Positions 11,005 through 23,400 of a stretch of 64,000 nt of DNA are shown piece after piece. The number at the start of each line of letters is the position of its first letter. Positions within the stretch are counted from its first letter, which is position 1. The notes below the pieces were generated by a model, which saw only the letters and a list, made by a program, of their open reading frames with translations, was not told where the DNA came from and made no database searches. Made by a program: the position numbers and the translations under genes. The DNA is from Phorcus lineatus. Taxonomy: Eukaryota > Mollusca > Gastropoda > Trochida > Trochidae. Location: the NCBI GenBank assembly GCA_921293015.1, contig OV121096.1:12527000-12590999 (forward strand). Reading direction: 5' to 3'.

Positions 11005-12400
11005 TGTGGCTCTGCTTCTGGAATAAAAAAGGAACATTGATTAATGTGCATATTTTGTGTTAACTTTAAAAATGAAATTTTTCACACTTCAGTTCTTACA
11101 ATTCACATTGTTAGGACACAATATCCTGTTTTTTAACACCAAAAAAGGGTAGCACAAGTATATTCTATCTATAAATATTTATAATTTTCTTGTACCCTTG
11201 AAATCAACATTCATTACCCTAAAAACATGATTTAAAAAAATCTATGGGTGCCAAAATACCCCTGGCTGAGGAAAGGAAAGTACTTTTATTCCATCAACAC
11301 TTGTGTACACAAACACGTGGTAGAGACTTTCAATTCATTGTGCACAAACTTTATATTAGCAGTACGGTTTTCTGTCACTCAATTTTGGGTTTTTGTTGCT
11401 TCCTTTAAACTGGGCTACATGCTCTGCTGCCAGAATGTGTGAAGAGGGAAACGATAGACAGAACGATTTCGAATCTAGATAGTCAATATTCTGAAACTTA
11501 TTCCTTGGAACAAGGTCCATTTTAATCAGACTGCGACTATTCTACAACTTTTTTTTATATCACATGATTACTTTTATAAAAACATATAAAAATAATTGGA
11601 TTAAAAAATATGCGATTAGATACAATGCAATTAATTCATTATTCCAATTTAAATGTTATTTAGAATTTATTTAAAAAACACTGAGGTATGCTGACTGCTT
11701 GTGCATACATTGATACACTTGATTCAACTTGAGCCTGTTGTAGGCAAATGGTCCTGAGCATTGTTCATTTGACCACTATCAGTAAGGTTCAGCAATATCA
11801 GCCATAGCTCCCTAGACGGATAGGTTTAGCACTTCAAAGCTAGATTAGCCGAGAGTTTGAAGAGTAATTCCCTGCCCCACACTGCGACAGAAGTTAAAGA
11901 GACTTGTGCTTTGTGGTGTCAAATTGGGCAAGAGACTTTATTCAAAATGTATCTCGCTCCCCGTTTCCCACCTAAACCTTAAAATTACCCATACCCATTT
12001 AAATATTAAGATGTTATGAAGAAAATATCGGCATAAAAGTTACAGTCAAACTATCATTTACAAAAATGGTTGGTGAAACAATTCTTTAGTCATACCGTTT
12101 CCCTGATACACAATGTAACCGAGTTATCAATGATAAGACACTGAAATATCTCGATGCAGTATTTGTAAACCGGTGTCTGATGACACCGGCTTCTGAACTA
12201 GACTTCATCAGACAAATACACCACTGTCATAAAAAATGTTATTTCCTTGAAATAAATAATAGGTGTCAATATGATTTTACTTACTTTTTAAACAACTTAA
12301 TCGTTTGATAAATGCGATTCCTTTCGATTCTTCCAAACAATAACGTCTAACTCACGTTATCCACAATGGCAACTTCCGCCAAAACCGTAAACTTCCGGTT
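11005..12400 (-). other. SNRPA: 5' UTR exon and first intron of the SNF-like gene (inferred)
   Basis: A consensus acceptor (TTTTATTCCAG on minus) lies 13 bases upstream of the ATG, so the 5' UTR is spliced (piece 11005-11017). A matching donor GTGAGT is read on minus at 12355-12350, giving a non-coding first exon from about 12400 to 12356. The intron between them (11018-12355) shows no gene. This is an inference from splice consensus only. Confidence 0.5.
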
Positions 12401-12598
12401 CATTAAAATTAATCTTCATGAATTTAATATGATACGATAAAATACTTCTGAACCTATTGAATGATTTTGAATTGATAAAAATAAACAAACATATATGTTT
12501 CAATGGAATATAAAATTCATCTATCAAAGTCGCGGATAGACGTGACTTCGTCCGCCATATTATTTTGATAGGAGGACGGGGGAGGCTCGATTAGCAAA
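12356..12598. promoter_or_regulatory. Divergent promoter region between the SNF-like gene and VPS26
   Basis: The inferred first exon of the SNF-like gene (minus) and the start codon of VPS26 (plus) are about 240 bp apart, back to back. ETS-type sites CTTCCG (12373-12378) and ACTTCCGG (12391-12398) lie near the minus-strand start. A YY1-like CCGCCATATT (12552-12561) lies 38 bp before the VPS26 ATG. ETS and YY1 motifs are typical of TATA-less housekeeping promoters. No TATA box is seen. Confidence 0.5.
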
Positions 12599-15500
12599 AT
12601 GGTGTGTATCAATCGCTGATAAACATATTTATTATCTTTGCAATGACAATTTTCTCTTGCAAATTTTCTTTAATTGTGTATATTCCAAACAGGTGAAAAA
12701 TTACATGATAGATAAATGAAATACTGCGTTGGTTTTAGATGAAGGAAGGAGGTGGTATTTGTCATGTGATCAAGTGATTTTCGTCTACATTTTTGAGGAC
12801 GTTTTTGAAATGTCATAGTTTGAACTAACACAAAATGCATCCGTTATGACAAACCGACAGAATTAATCTTGATATGAACCGTAATGATATAAAAGGAAAT
12901 CTGTAGAAGCATAGGTCAGTTGCATTATGCATTCAGTGCCAAGTCCTTTTCAACACTTCCTTGTAATTTGCAACGAGCACCTGCCGATATGTTATAAGTT
13001 TGTAGGCGTTGTTTGGCAGAATTGCTGATTTCTTAAGATTAAAGCTAAATCAAAGGAGTGCTGAATTTAACAATTGTCAATTGTTGTAAGCCGTGAAAAA
13101 CCAGTCCTGACTATGTTGACTGTAAACAAGCTAAGGATCATAGGATAAGAACCCTTAGATTCATTTCCCAGGGAATTATGTTCATTTGTACTATTTTTTA
13201 GCCCTTTGATTCTCATATGACTGTCATCTGACAAATCATAAACAGTTGACACCTCTTACTAAACCCATTAGATTCTGTAATGTAGTCAACATATATCTTA
13301 GCTGACTCATAGATTACAAATTCTACAAGGGCCTGACAGATCAGTAGACCCTTTAAACACTGTGTAACTTGAAATACATACAATTGTTTATAAAAGCCTT
13401 TTGACAATGCTTTCATCTTTGTATCAGTCCCAGTGATTAGGACTTAGATAGGTTAATTATGAACCTTTTTATGTTTTCCTTTCACAGAGTTTCTTCGGTT
13501 TCGGCCAGAGCGCCGAAGTGGACATTGTTCTTGAAAATCAGGATTCACGAAAAACTGCAGAAATAAAGACAGAGGATGGCAAGAAAGAATGGTATTATCT
13601 GTACTTTGATGGAGAAACAGTTGCAGGAAAGGTAAAGATGCAAATTATTATTCAAATTGTTGCAGAATATGTATCATGCCTATTACATTATAATGAGAAA
13701 AAAAGAAAGTTGCTTCAAATGTTCATGTTTAATGTTTAGGTCAACGTGACTTTGAAGAAGTCTGGAAGTAAACTAGAGCACCAGGGAATCAAAATAGAGT
13801 TTATTGGACAAATAGGTAAGTTCTTTTTTCTTTTGATTAAGTGTTCTATGAGTTTTATTTCTAAGACTACTATCAATTATAAGAGCATACCTTTTTCACC
13901 TGAGGCCTTTTTTTTTTTATAAATTGGTTTACGGATCCGCCGACCGTAAAAAGCTGAGATACTGAAAATAAATAAAATTCCCATAAGAGCATTTTTTTAT
14001 TACCGTCGAGTGAAAACAGAAGAAATGTCAATAAAATAATAATCAGTGAAATAGATATGCTTCCCAAATGTCTTGCCTGTGAACCAACGGAGCCCGTTCT
14101 AAAAATAAACCACATCGACAATGCTCCACAGCAGTGCGTGACCTGTTTAAGACAATAACGGCTTCGCTGTAAGGAGCTGCCTTTGCTTAATACTCGACAG
14201 CAGTGTGTGGCATTTATCTCAATGTTTATAATACCGCAGAATCCACTGTAAGGAGCTATGCGATCTACTTCCGGTTTTCAAACATGTGTTCGCCGGCTGG
14301 CGAAAGTTTTTCTTACTTCCAAGTAACATTAAAACCTCCTGGAACAATAAGCTTTCTAAAAGCAAAACATAGTCAGTCGATTGGGGATGCTCTCCTGTGT
14401 CCCATATGTGTTATAATGCATGAAATGACACCATACAGTTTTATTTTATTTTTTTTATGCCTACCGACTGATTTATTCAGTAGAAGAAAAAAATAATTTC
14501 AAAAGCCAATTATATTTATTTTTATTTTTCGACCACCGACTTGAAGTTTTAAGGGAAAAAATCCGTAAACCAACTAATAAAAAATAAAAGGCCTGATATG
14601 CCCTGAGTAAATGATGATTATCAGGAGCTAAAAGCCATCTTCAGGTTTCTATATTTTGCACTTTTTGTCTTACCAAGAACTCCCCTGACCGTCGTGATCC
14701 TACTTATTTGCAGAATTGTACTATGACCGAGGAAATCATCATGAATTCACATCTCTTGTCAAAGAACTGGCTCGGCCTGGCGAGCTTACCCACAACGCCA
14801 GCTATAATTTTGAATTTCAGCAAGTTGAGAAGCCATATGAATCCTACACAGGGGCTAATGTTAGACTACGGTAAATCTAGTTGAAATGATTTTTTTTCTT
14901 GAGTCAAACCACATTCTTATTACTAATTCTAATCCATTTGAATCGCATTGAAATATAAAGAAAACAATCTGCTTCCCCTTTGGTGGCACCTGTCAGTGAC
15001 ACAATTTTTTTATATCACAGGCGAGGTAATTTCAAAATTGTGTGTTGAAACAAACATTGCTTACATTTGGGGAAATATGAAAAAAACTAGTGTTTCACCA
15101 TATGGGTAATAAAATGTGTTTTTTCTTAAATTTGATATCTTTTATGGAATGAATACAAATTGGAAGTTAAACCACCTATACATCCATTAAATTAAACTCT
15201 TTATATGTATTTTAGATATTTCCTGCGGGTGACGATCGTGAAGCGGTTGACGGACGTGGTAAAGGAGCAGGATATTGTTGTGCATACACTCTCCCAGTAC
15301 CCTGACATGAACAACAGTATCAAGATGGAAGTTGGTATAGAGGACTGTCTGCATATAGAGTTTGAATACAACAAGTCAAAGTAGGCACCAAGTTTTTCTT
15401 AACCGACTCTTGATTCACTGATGCTTATGGGCGTATTGACTTTTAATATGGATAGATAACTAGTGATATACTTACTTATCAATCTTTCGTACAGGTAGAT

Positions 15501-18500
15501 TAGTTATTCATTTACATACAAAGTTTTAAAGTAACTACTAAGTTGATACAGATTTGAATACATGTAAGATAGTAAGGGAAATGATTCTTTCCATCATCTT
15601 TACAATTATTGATTGAATCAAGTCACAGAATTTGAATAAAAGTCTACGAAGTGATTATGGATTAAGCCTCCATGACTTCAATATTAGCATTAGGTGACGT
15701 CAGTCTTGGGCTCATCCCTGATAGGCAGATCAATGATTCTCACAAAGTTTGAGTCGAGAATAGCAGCATTTGAGTCCAATCGGTAACATACTCGAAACAT
15801 GTGCTTTCATAATTATTTTAAAGTGTTGGTTTGCTTTTCATCCATTTGCATAATGCCGAATATGTTAAATATTTCTTTTCTTTATTGATTAGCTGTAAAT
15901 AAATTCATCATCTTTTATGATTTGATATGAGAATGTCTCAAACCATCTCTGCAATTTTTCATACATAGTTATATTGGCTTCTTGAGTTAGATATGGGTAA
16001 CATCCCTCACAAATGCAGTACCACCCATGGTTTGCATGTTCCAGCCGCTGCTCGCAGGTTTCACTGCAATGCATAGCCTCAATGGTGTTGCAGGCTTTCT
16101 CACTACAATAACACTAGCGTTCATGATATAAGTGAAAAGCTCTCGAAAGCGGGGTTAAGCCCCAGGTCACCTCACCTCCCTCAAAAGTTCTGTTTCTCTA
16201 ACGACTCATGTGGGCGCTTTTAACAAATGGATAACATTCCTTGACGTAGCACTACATTTTCCATGGAGGAAGCAGTGTTTCAGATTGTTTACAGTCAGAG
16301 TGAGACAAATGTCTCATGAAGCCAAAAAATGATGAGACACTTTCAAAAACAATGAGTCAAGCATTAAAACAAACAAAAAAGTCAAATATTTTGTTCTGAT
16401 GTTTGTGACATAAACGTTTCCATTTCCCTAATCCCATTATTAAAGCCGGTCATATAAAGATATTATATATTGAAAATAACATGTGGGAACCATGCAGCAG
16501 GTGTCTAAAATTTAATTTTAATTCAGTCACTCAAATCATTCTGATTCATTAATGTTCTTAACAGTTTTTAACTAAATGCTTAACATTTCAATGTATGATA
16601 AGCAAGTTTCACTAGTCATTCATTCAGTTAATCACTACTGGGTGTTTAGAATTTTATTATAACAGCAAAGCAGACGATGTACAGATCTATTTATAGACGT
16701 GTAACCGTGCCATGGTAAAATACTGAAAATATATTACATTGAGTAAACTAAAAGCACTCAAGTTCTTTTAAACATGATTAAGTAGAATTATGATGCATAT
16801 TAACTACTTGACACACACCACAAGCTCCAAACACTGTGGGCTTGATTATATATCATGCTCAGTCGATGCATGGAGCTTTGTAACCGGAAATTGAAGTTAT
16901 TGGAGGGAGGGTATAGTAACAGCATGTAAACAATATGGGGACTTGCGATTTCCCGAGAGTTTATTATTGTATCCTCTATAAAGATGAGTTGACAGCTTTT
17001 TCAAAATTTAATTGTTCAATTAAACAATTACACTCGACAGTTAGGCGCATAAGGCTGAAAACCCATGCGACATTTTTTAGAAATCATGCGAGAATGTCGC
17101 GGTCGCGCCGTAAATCTGAAACACTGAGGAAGCCAAACTGATTTTATTATAAGGGAATAAAACCTAAGCAATGAGGTTTCTCATGAGGCTACTGTTCTAA
17201 ATAGTTGCCTGCTCATCAGCTTATGGCTGGTCAATTTCAGATTTGATGAGTTGCAAAAGAGACAATCGAACGTGTCTGGCTTGTCTAGCCTAGTTTATGA
17301 TATACGAAGCTTCAACTCCAATTTTGCCATCGTAAACCAAATAGTATTTGTGTGCTGCAATGACAATGATAAACAGGCCTTTTTACATACACTGTTCATA
17401 ATGCATTTGTACCTTAGCAGTCTTATTTCCAAATCTAATATGTTTTTGGAAATTACAAATTGTTGATAGTTATGCTTTGTGAAATTAACAAAATGTTTGA
17501 TTCTTTTAATGCCTCCTGTGAAGATACCACCTGAAAGATGTAATCGTTGGCAAAATATACTTCCTCCTTGTCAGAATCAAAATTAGATACATGGAGTTAG
17601 CAATAGTGCGTCGAGAATCCACGGGGGCAGGTAGGGTCATGTGAGCTTGTGTCAACCATTCAGATGTTAGATGTGCTTTCGTCATTGTAGGATCAGTAAA
17701 GTCGGCATGTGGTCATTTCCATTTCAGCAACATTGTCATCCAGTTTTGTTGTATTTTACCTCATCATTTACAAATATGTTAAACATTTTTTCTTGTGAAA
17801 TCTGTACATACTTGAAATTTTAGTTCACTAGACCTGAAAGGCACGGTTGCAAATGGGGGTTAGAAATTGTAGATATACCCGTGCTTGAATCTTTGCGGTG
17901 ATTACCGATAACCAATCCCTCACACAAGGATTACACTGCTGCACAGTGCATTGTTGTAAAAATTCTGAAGTTAAAAAAGACTAAATAAGAATACATTGTT
18001 CTCAGATAGATTTCACAAGAAAAAGTTTGAAGAAGTTTTATTTGTTTTCCTGGTTTTGCATGTTTGTGTCTCTGTTGTGCTGTGACCCTGTGCTTCTCTC
18101 CACAGGTATCATTTAAAAGATGTGATTGTGGGAAAAATTTACTTCCTACTTGTCCGGATAAAGATCCGCCACATGGAGATTCAGATAATTAAACGAGAAA
18201 CAACGGGCACAGGTACACTACTTTCTTACTGTAAGGTATTTTGTTTGAAATTAACACATTAGCTTTTGAATAAATGTTCTCCTCAAATCATTAAGAATGG
18301 GCTATTTTCAGGAAATGAATTTTCTGGTATTGGCTGCCTGATAAAGATAGACTTAGTTGAATTATTTTAGAAGCAAAAGGTCCTGTTTTTTGGTACTAAT
18401 TATTCCATTATTGGTTATGCTAGGTTATTTCACCTCAACAAAACTTTTAAACCATCCCCTCCACTTTCATTGAATCCATGAACATTCTTATTATGTTTCA

Positions 18501-20469
18501 AAAGTGCTTTTTCAATATGAATACTAACACAATAGAATATTGATACTTCGGCTAGTATCTATTGTCTCAGGTTATTTTGACCTTTAGCCTGTGGATTGGG
18601 AAATAATTCAGGACATTTGTCAGACAGTCTAAAACATACAAGTGAAAGGTTGAGATTTGACTCCCACACATCAATCACCTGATATAGCCTTCAACTGATT
18701 AGTGTAAGTTTTGATGATAGTTGTCATCTAGTCTTATATAGTACACCTAAATACTATTGTAAAGGAAATAAGACTTTGGAGATAAATGAGAAAAATGCCG
18801 ATCCCAAAGTTTTGTTGACTTCCGGAATTCTAAAGACAGTCGTTAGTTTATTCTTGTACTGATTAGTTAAAGCGTTGATGATACTTCTCATCTAGACAAA
18901 TATATATTATATCTATATACTTTTTTCAAGGATTGAGAAAGGGTAGAGAAATTAGAAAATGGTAACCCTAATGTTATGTTTACCTGAGGAAAACCAGGGG
19001 GCCGTTGCACAAAACAACTTAACACTAAGGTTAACCTTAATGCCATCATTTAACATTGCACTAAGGCTACCTTAGTGACTTAAGGTCACCTTAGTGTTTT
19101 GTGCAACGGGACCCTGAGGGCAGTAGTTAGAGATTTGTGTTGTTTTGTCAAATGCATGCTCAGCGTGAGCTTTTGTCCTGTTGACATATTCATCAGATAT
19201 GAAAGTAGGACGATGTTCATTTTAACTTGTTTGGTAAATGTTGAACTGATGTTAACGCCTATCCTAACAGACAATGTCATGATGAATTTATGATTGAAAT
19301 GTGACCCTATGTTTGTGATCCCATTATTGTTTTTAAGTTTGCTCTTGTGACATTTTACTTGCTTTCCTCCAACATAAGATTGTTTTTTCTATAGCTTTGT
19401 TTCTCTTTAAAGTTTTCCTATACCTCTCAATTAAAGATCTCCAAATTTAACAACAATTTGTAAATTTGTTTAAATATATATCAAAGCTATTGAAGATAAG
19501 TTATATTGAATGAAATAAACATATTTTGCATCTCAGAATGAAAAGTACAATTTTGAAATGTAGATGGAAACTTATACACTATCTCATTGCAGGGCCAAAT
19601 ACATTTAATGAAAATGAGACAATAGCAAAATATGAAATCATGGATGGAGCACCAGTAAGGGGTAAGATTGACTTTCCTACTCTCTTGAGCTGTTGACTTC
19701 AACACGCTATGTACTCTCTTAAACATATGAAACATGGAATCGAGGAATTATCGGTGGTTGCATCTAAACTAGCCCATATCAATGATAAAAGTTATCATCT
19801 TATTTTATGTTTGTTACATATGAAAATACATTTGATGTACAAACATGTTTGGCAATGATTGTAGGTGAGTCTATACCAATCCGATTGTTCCTGAGTGGAT
19901 ACGAGTTGACGCCCACAATGCGGGACATTAACAAGAAGTTCTCGGTGCGCTACTACCTGAATCTTGTGCTTGTGGACGAGGAGGAGAGGCGGTACTTCAA
20001 ACAGCAGGTAAGTTGACTTGACCCATTAGTTGACACTAGATGTCATACTGATCGTGGCCAGAGATCTTGAGTGTTAGGGAATAAAAGCAAGTAATTAGCA
20101 GGTCTACATGAAAAGGTAGTGAGGAGGGACATAAAAAAGGACATTTGTGAAAAACAGAAAAATCATCATGGCATAATTCACAGTGTTATTAAGCATTGGT
20201 ATCTCATCTGTCCCTGCATTTCCCTTAAGGGAGACCCCATTAGCGTTTCATCACCATTACCTTGATGTGTGCTGGTGTTGTAGGAGATCACAATATTCCG
20301 GCGGGCTGACAAGGTGAAGAGAAGTTACCAGTCCTCCATGCACCACCACCAGCCCAACCTGAACCGAGACCGGCGCCAGGTGAAGCCCGCCCAGCAGGAG
20401 AACAACGCCGCTGAGAAGGAGGACGAGGGAGCAGAAGAGGAGGAGGAGGAAGAGGAGGAGTCATCATAA
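12599..20469 (+). CDS. VPS26: Vacuolar protein sorting-associated protein 26, retromer subunit
   Basis: Nine coding exons (12599-12601, 13488-13631, 13740-13815, 14714-14870, 15216-15380, 18106-18212, 19593-19661, 19865-20007, 20284-20469) sum to 1050 nt and give 349 residues; human VPS26A has 327 and VPS26B 336. Exon 1 codes only for the initiator Met. VPS26 is the arrestin-fold subunit of the retromer (with VPS35 and VPS29) on endosomes, which returns cargo to the Golgi or plasma membrane. Recognisable blocks: LEHQGI.IEFIGQIEL, LVKELARPGELT, VEKPYESYTGANVRLRYFL, NNSIKMEVGIEDCLHIEFEY, YEIMDGAP (about 231-238; the equivalent human Ile-Met pair contacts VPS35) and TPTMRDINKKFSVRYYLNLV. The C-terminus is a Glu-rich acidic tail of about 20 residues. 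Exon 6 has an alternative copy at 17524-17630. Confidence 0.96.
13904..14593. mobile_element. PIF/Harbinger-like non-autonomous element in VPS26 intron 3
   Basis: A 690-bp element with terminal inverted repeats of about 33 bp: both ends, read inward, start GGCC, then a T-rich run, then TTGGTTTACGGAT. It is flanked by the trinucleotide TGA on both sides (13901-13903 and 14594-14596), fitting the 3-bp target duplication of PIF/Harbinger transposons. No transposase frame is present. Inside, a segment with CAGCAGTG.GTG and CTGTAAGGAGCT occurs twice (about 14121-14180 and 14198-14259). The superfamily is inferred from duplication size and terminal GGCC. Confidence 0.65.
16010..16160 (+). mobile_element. 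SINE body fragment in VPS26 intron 5
   Basis: Read on the minus strand, this segment matches the plus-strand body of the 5124-5436 SINE: GAAAGCCTGCAACACCATTG, then GTGAAACCTGCGAGCA and CGGCTGGAAC, then a GGTGGT.CTGCA block. Relative to that element it is inverted. The tRNA-like head is not recognisable, so it is an old truncated copy. A 61-codon open frame across it is accidental. Confidence 0.55.
17524..17630 (+). CDS. VPS26: Alternative exon 6a of VPS26, probably mutually exclusive with exon 6
   Basis: A second exon-6-like segment lies 475 bp upstream of the annotated exon 6 (18106-18212). It has the same length (107 nt), the same phase at both ends, an AG before it (GTGAAG|A) and a GT donor after it (GCAG|GTAGGG). 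It encodes 35 residues starting YHLKDVIVGKIYF, with no stop. Residues 183-203 are identical in the two versions although 14 of those 21 codons differ synonymously. Residues 204-217 differ at seven mostly conservative positions (H204Y, I207L, Q208A, I210V, K211R, T214S, T217A). Including both exons would shift the frame (214 nt), so only one can be used. The acceptor of 6a is weaker than CTCTCCACAG of exon 6, suggesting regulated inclusion. Expression is not proven. Confidence 0.8.
18995..19116. mobile_element. Short palindromic MITE in VPS26 intron 6
   Basis: A 122-bp element whose ends are inverted copies: the left reads CAGGGGGCCGTTGCACAA and the right, on minus, CAGGGTCCCGTTGCACAA. Inside are several inverted copies of ACTAAGGT.ACCTTA, so most of it can fold. 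No clear target duplication could be fixed. It has no coding capacity. Confidence 0.6.
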
Positions 20470-23400
20470 CAACTAGGTCAAGGTCATGTCGTCGCTATGG
20501 ATACCCGACTCTGGTTGCCATGGATACTCGTGGAGGCAAATTTAGGAAAGAAGGGAGGGAAAGTCACCATGCTGATCAGATTTTAGCACATTCTACAACT
20601 TCCTGTACCTTAGTGTAACAGTTCTAGTCACTTTTATTGTCCTTCAGACATTTGTTATCTGGATTTAGAGATGAAAATGTTTCTTTTGAATCAGATTTTA
20701 AAAAAACCTGTTTGGATGTGAAATTGTGTCTTTAAAAATGACAAATAAGTATAACAGAAAACATCACAATGAATCAAATTTGCAGGACTACCTGCTTTGC
20801 ATAATTTTAAACGCTACTATTGATATGAAAAATGTTTTAAAACTTTGAAATGTTTATTTTCATGCAACTGGACCTTGAAAAGTTATCTGAAAATACAAAT
20901 AGATTCTTTCAGGAAGTTTTTGAATACATTGATCAGTGATTAAATGTGTATATAATGAGTCTCCCTGAATCCGCCATCTTTCTGTTCATTGTGCTCGTAT
21001 GGGGATTGTGCAAGTTTCACGGTCTACAGTGAATCTAATAAGGCTTGATCATGAAGGAATGAAGTAAGGTGTACTGCTAAGATTAGATGTGGAGATCATC
21101 CTGGTATCTAGGAGCATGCTTCAATAAAAGACAATAAATGTCCAATGTGCTGAAATACTTTGCCTTCGGACTAGAGATTTGTTTGGTGAATTAGGAATTC
21201 AAAAGCTTATGCTCACATTCTAGTGCTAAGATGATATAACATGCTAAGACCTCATCATGAAGACTTCCTCCGTGTTCGTGGAATTTATGTCAATGAAAGC
21301 CAACTTTAGCTAAGTACTGGTTAAGTCATGGATTTATCTTTCATTCACAAACTAAGGATACCTTAGCTCTAAAGAGTAAATTATATGCCAAGATGGACTG
21401 AAATGTTTTTCAACAGTTGCCAGTGAATTGAATGATTTTTAATTCAGTTGAGTATTTCCTAAATCATGAACAAGATTTACTTTCTTTCCATATGTTGCAA
21501 CTCAAATACCATTGTGTTGAGTTTGGTTCAGTGATGTATAACAACTCATGGTCCTAGACAAAATTGACTTATAGCTTGCACCAATTAGTTAGGTAATGTT
21601 GTGAACAGCAGGTCTCACTCCCATTATTGGTGTAAAGCGCCGTGTCCTTAGATTGACAAGCAACAGTGTCTGCCCTGCAAGAGGGTTGACTTCACTGTAC
21701 TATTCTCAAAGTCTCACCCTGGTGATGAGCCCTGTTTAGATATTACAGTTTTGTTAAATGTAGATGAGTTTCTTTCATCACAGCTGGGACCTAGCTCAAT
21801 AATGTGTTGAAAGGATTGTACATAATTTCCCTGATATTTGCCATCTGTGTGGAACTGTGTATTTATTTCCTTAGCGTATTCTTTATGTTGTTGTATGTCA
21901 AGATGGACGTCTCAAAGTTCAGCAATCTTTAAGTCTGATTAAAATAAGGGCTTTAAATTACTCTGTAATCAGGATCTGACAAAATTGCAGTTCAAGCTGT
22001 TCGAATGATGACCCAAGAGTCGTTTTCTGTACTTAGACAGAATGTAAATGATTTTGCGTTCTTCGTGCAGTTCTGTCGCTCAATCCTGTTTCATCAATTG
22101 TCTGCTGTGGAGAATTGTTTTCATTCAGTAGGGTTGAGTAATAACATATAATTGATTTGTTTTTGGAGGATTTATCTGATCAATGTGGCGGATGTTAGTT
22201 AATTTGTATAGTTTTTAAGCAACCCACATAAAAAAAACACCCAAATTATTGAACCATTCAGGTTCAGCCTCAGGATGATGACTTATACATGAGGGTCTGT
22301 CTGACACAGCTTGAAACCATCTTGTCACATCTAGGTTTCCATGTATTACAGGTCTTCATTTTTTTCAGATTGCCCTCTCCTCACCATCGAACAAATTGTC
22401 TCCCTTTGTTCTTGTTTGAGAGCTGACATAATAATTTAATTGAAGAACGTTGAAATATATGTTGATAGAATCCTGTTTGTTTAGACTATGTCAAATAATA
22501 GTGAGTGGTCAGCCTTTTAGCATTTATGATTGAGTAGTTTTTCTAATTGTCCATGTCCGAGTTCTGACCAGTAGTAACTTACCACGAAGACTAACTATGT
22601 ATCAAAATTTGACATTCAGAAATCCTGAGCCGAAGTGGTTAATTGTTCTTCATTATGTTTGTATGTGAATGTAGAGAATGGCAATGTGCGTGAGCATCAT
22701 GTATATACAGATATAAATATATATATAACATGTGTGGATGATTGACTCCTCGTATAGTGCTAACCAACGCTATGTTGTCTTTCTGTGAACAAAGGTTTGT
22801 GAATCGCTTCTAACTTAAATCAAATTTCCTCTCACAACAGAACATGAGGAGATGTTCTGTTAATACCTTTTGATGTCAATACAATTGAAAGAAATAACGG
22901 TACATATGCTTAAAAATGATTTAATTTTCATTAACTACAACATCTCGATTGTTTTTCAAATTCAGTGGCTGGTACTTTTATCCTTTAATTGACTTAACAA
23001 TGAAAAATTTCGATCAACCTCCTGAACCTTTGCAAGTAACTTGCAACAAATGTGGTGTCTGTTGACCCCAACCAGGCCTCATTTAAGATTATCACTTCTT
23101 CAGAAGGAGTACTTCAGATGTGCTCAGCACAAGGTCTATTACGGTTCTCTTTCTTTTAATTTTAATTACTGCCTTGACCATTTGATTTGGCAACAGGACA
23201 TGATGGAAAAGTTAGCCCATGCAGGAAAAATTGTGCCAATTGCAAAATCAGTTTTGGCAATGCAACAGACTTGTGACTTTCAACTCTGATAGTTTCTATT
23301 AAGGATTTCTGTATTGCCAAAGTTTCTGTAAGTGTTGTATTGGCTCTCAACCATGATTTCCACCAGTACAGAACACTTCAGACCTTTCATTTCAGTATGA

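Noticed and set aside
15889-16074. Small Cys-rich protein on the minus strand
   Set aside because: The frame overlaps a SINE body fragment and has no family resemblance.
16935-17141. 68-codon basic open frame in VPS26 intron 5
   Set aside because: No recognisable family, no splice or promoter context, and it lies within an intron of another gene.
17524-17630. Dead relic of an exon duplication
   Set aside because: Zero amino-acid changes with 14 silent changes over 21 codons, equal length and preserved splice dinucleotides argue for a functional exon.
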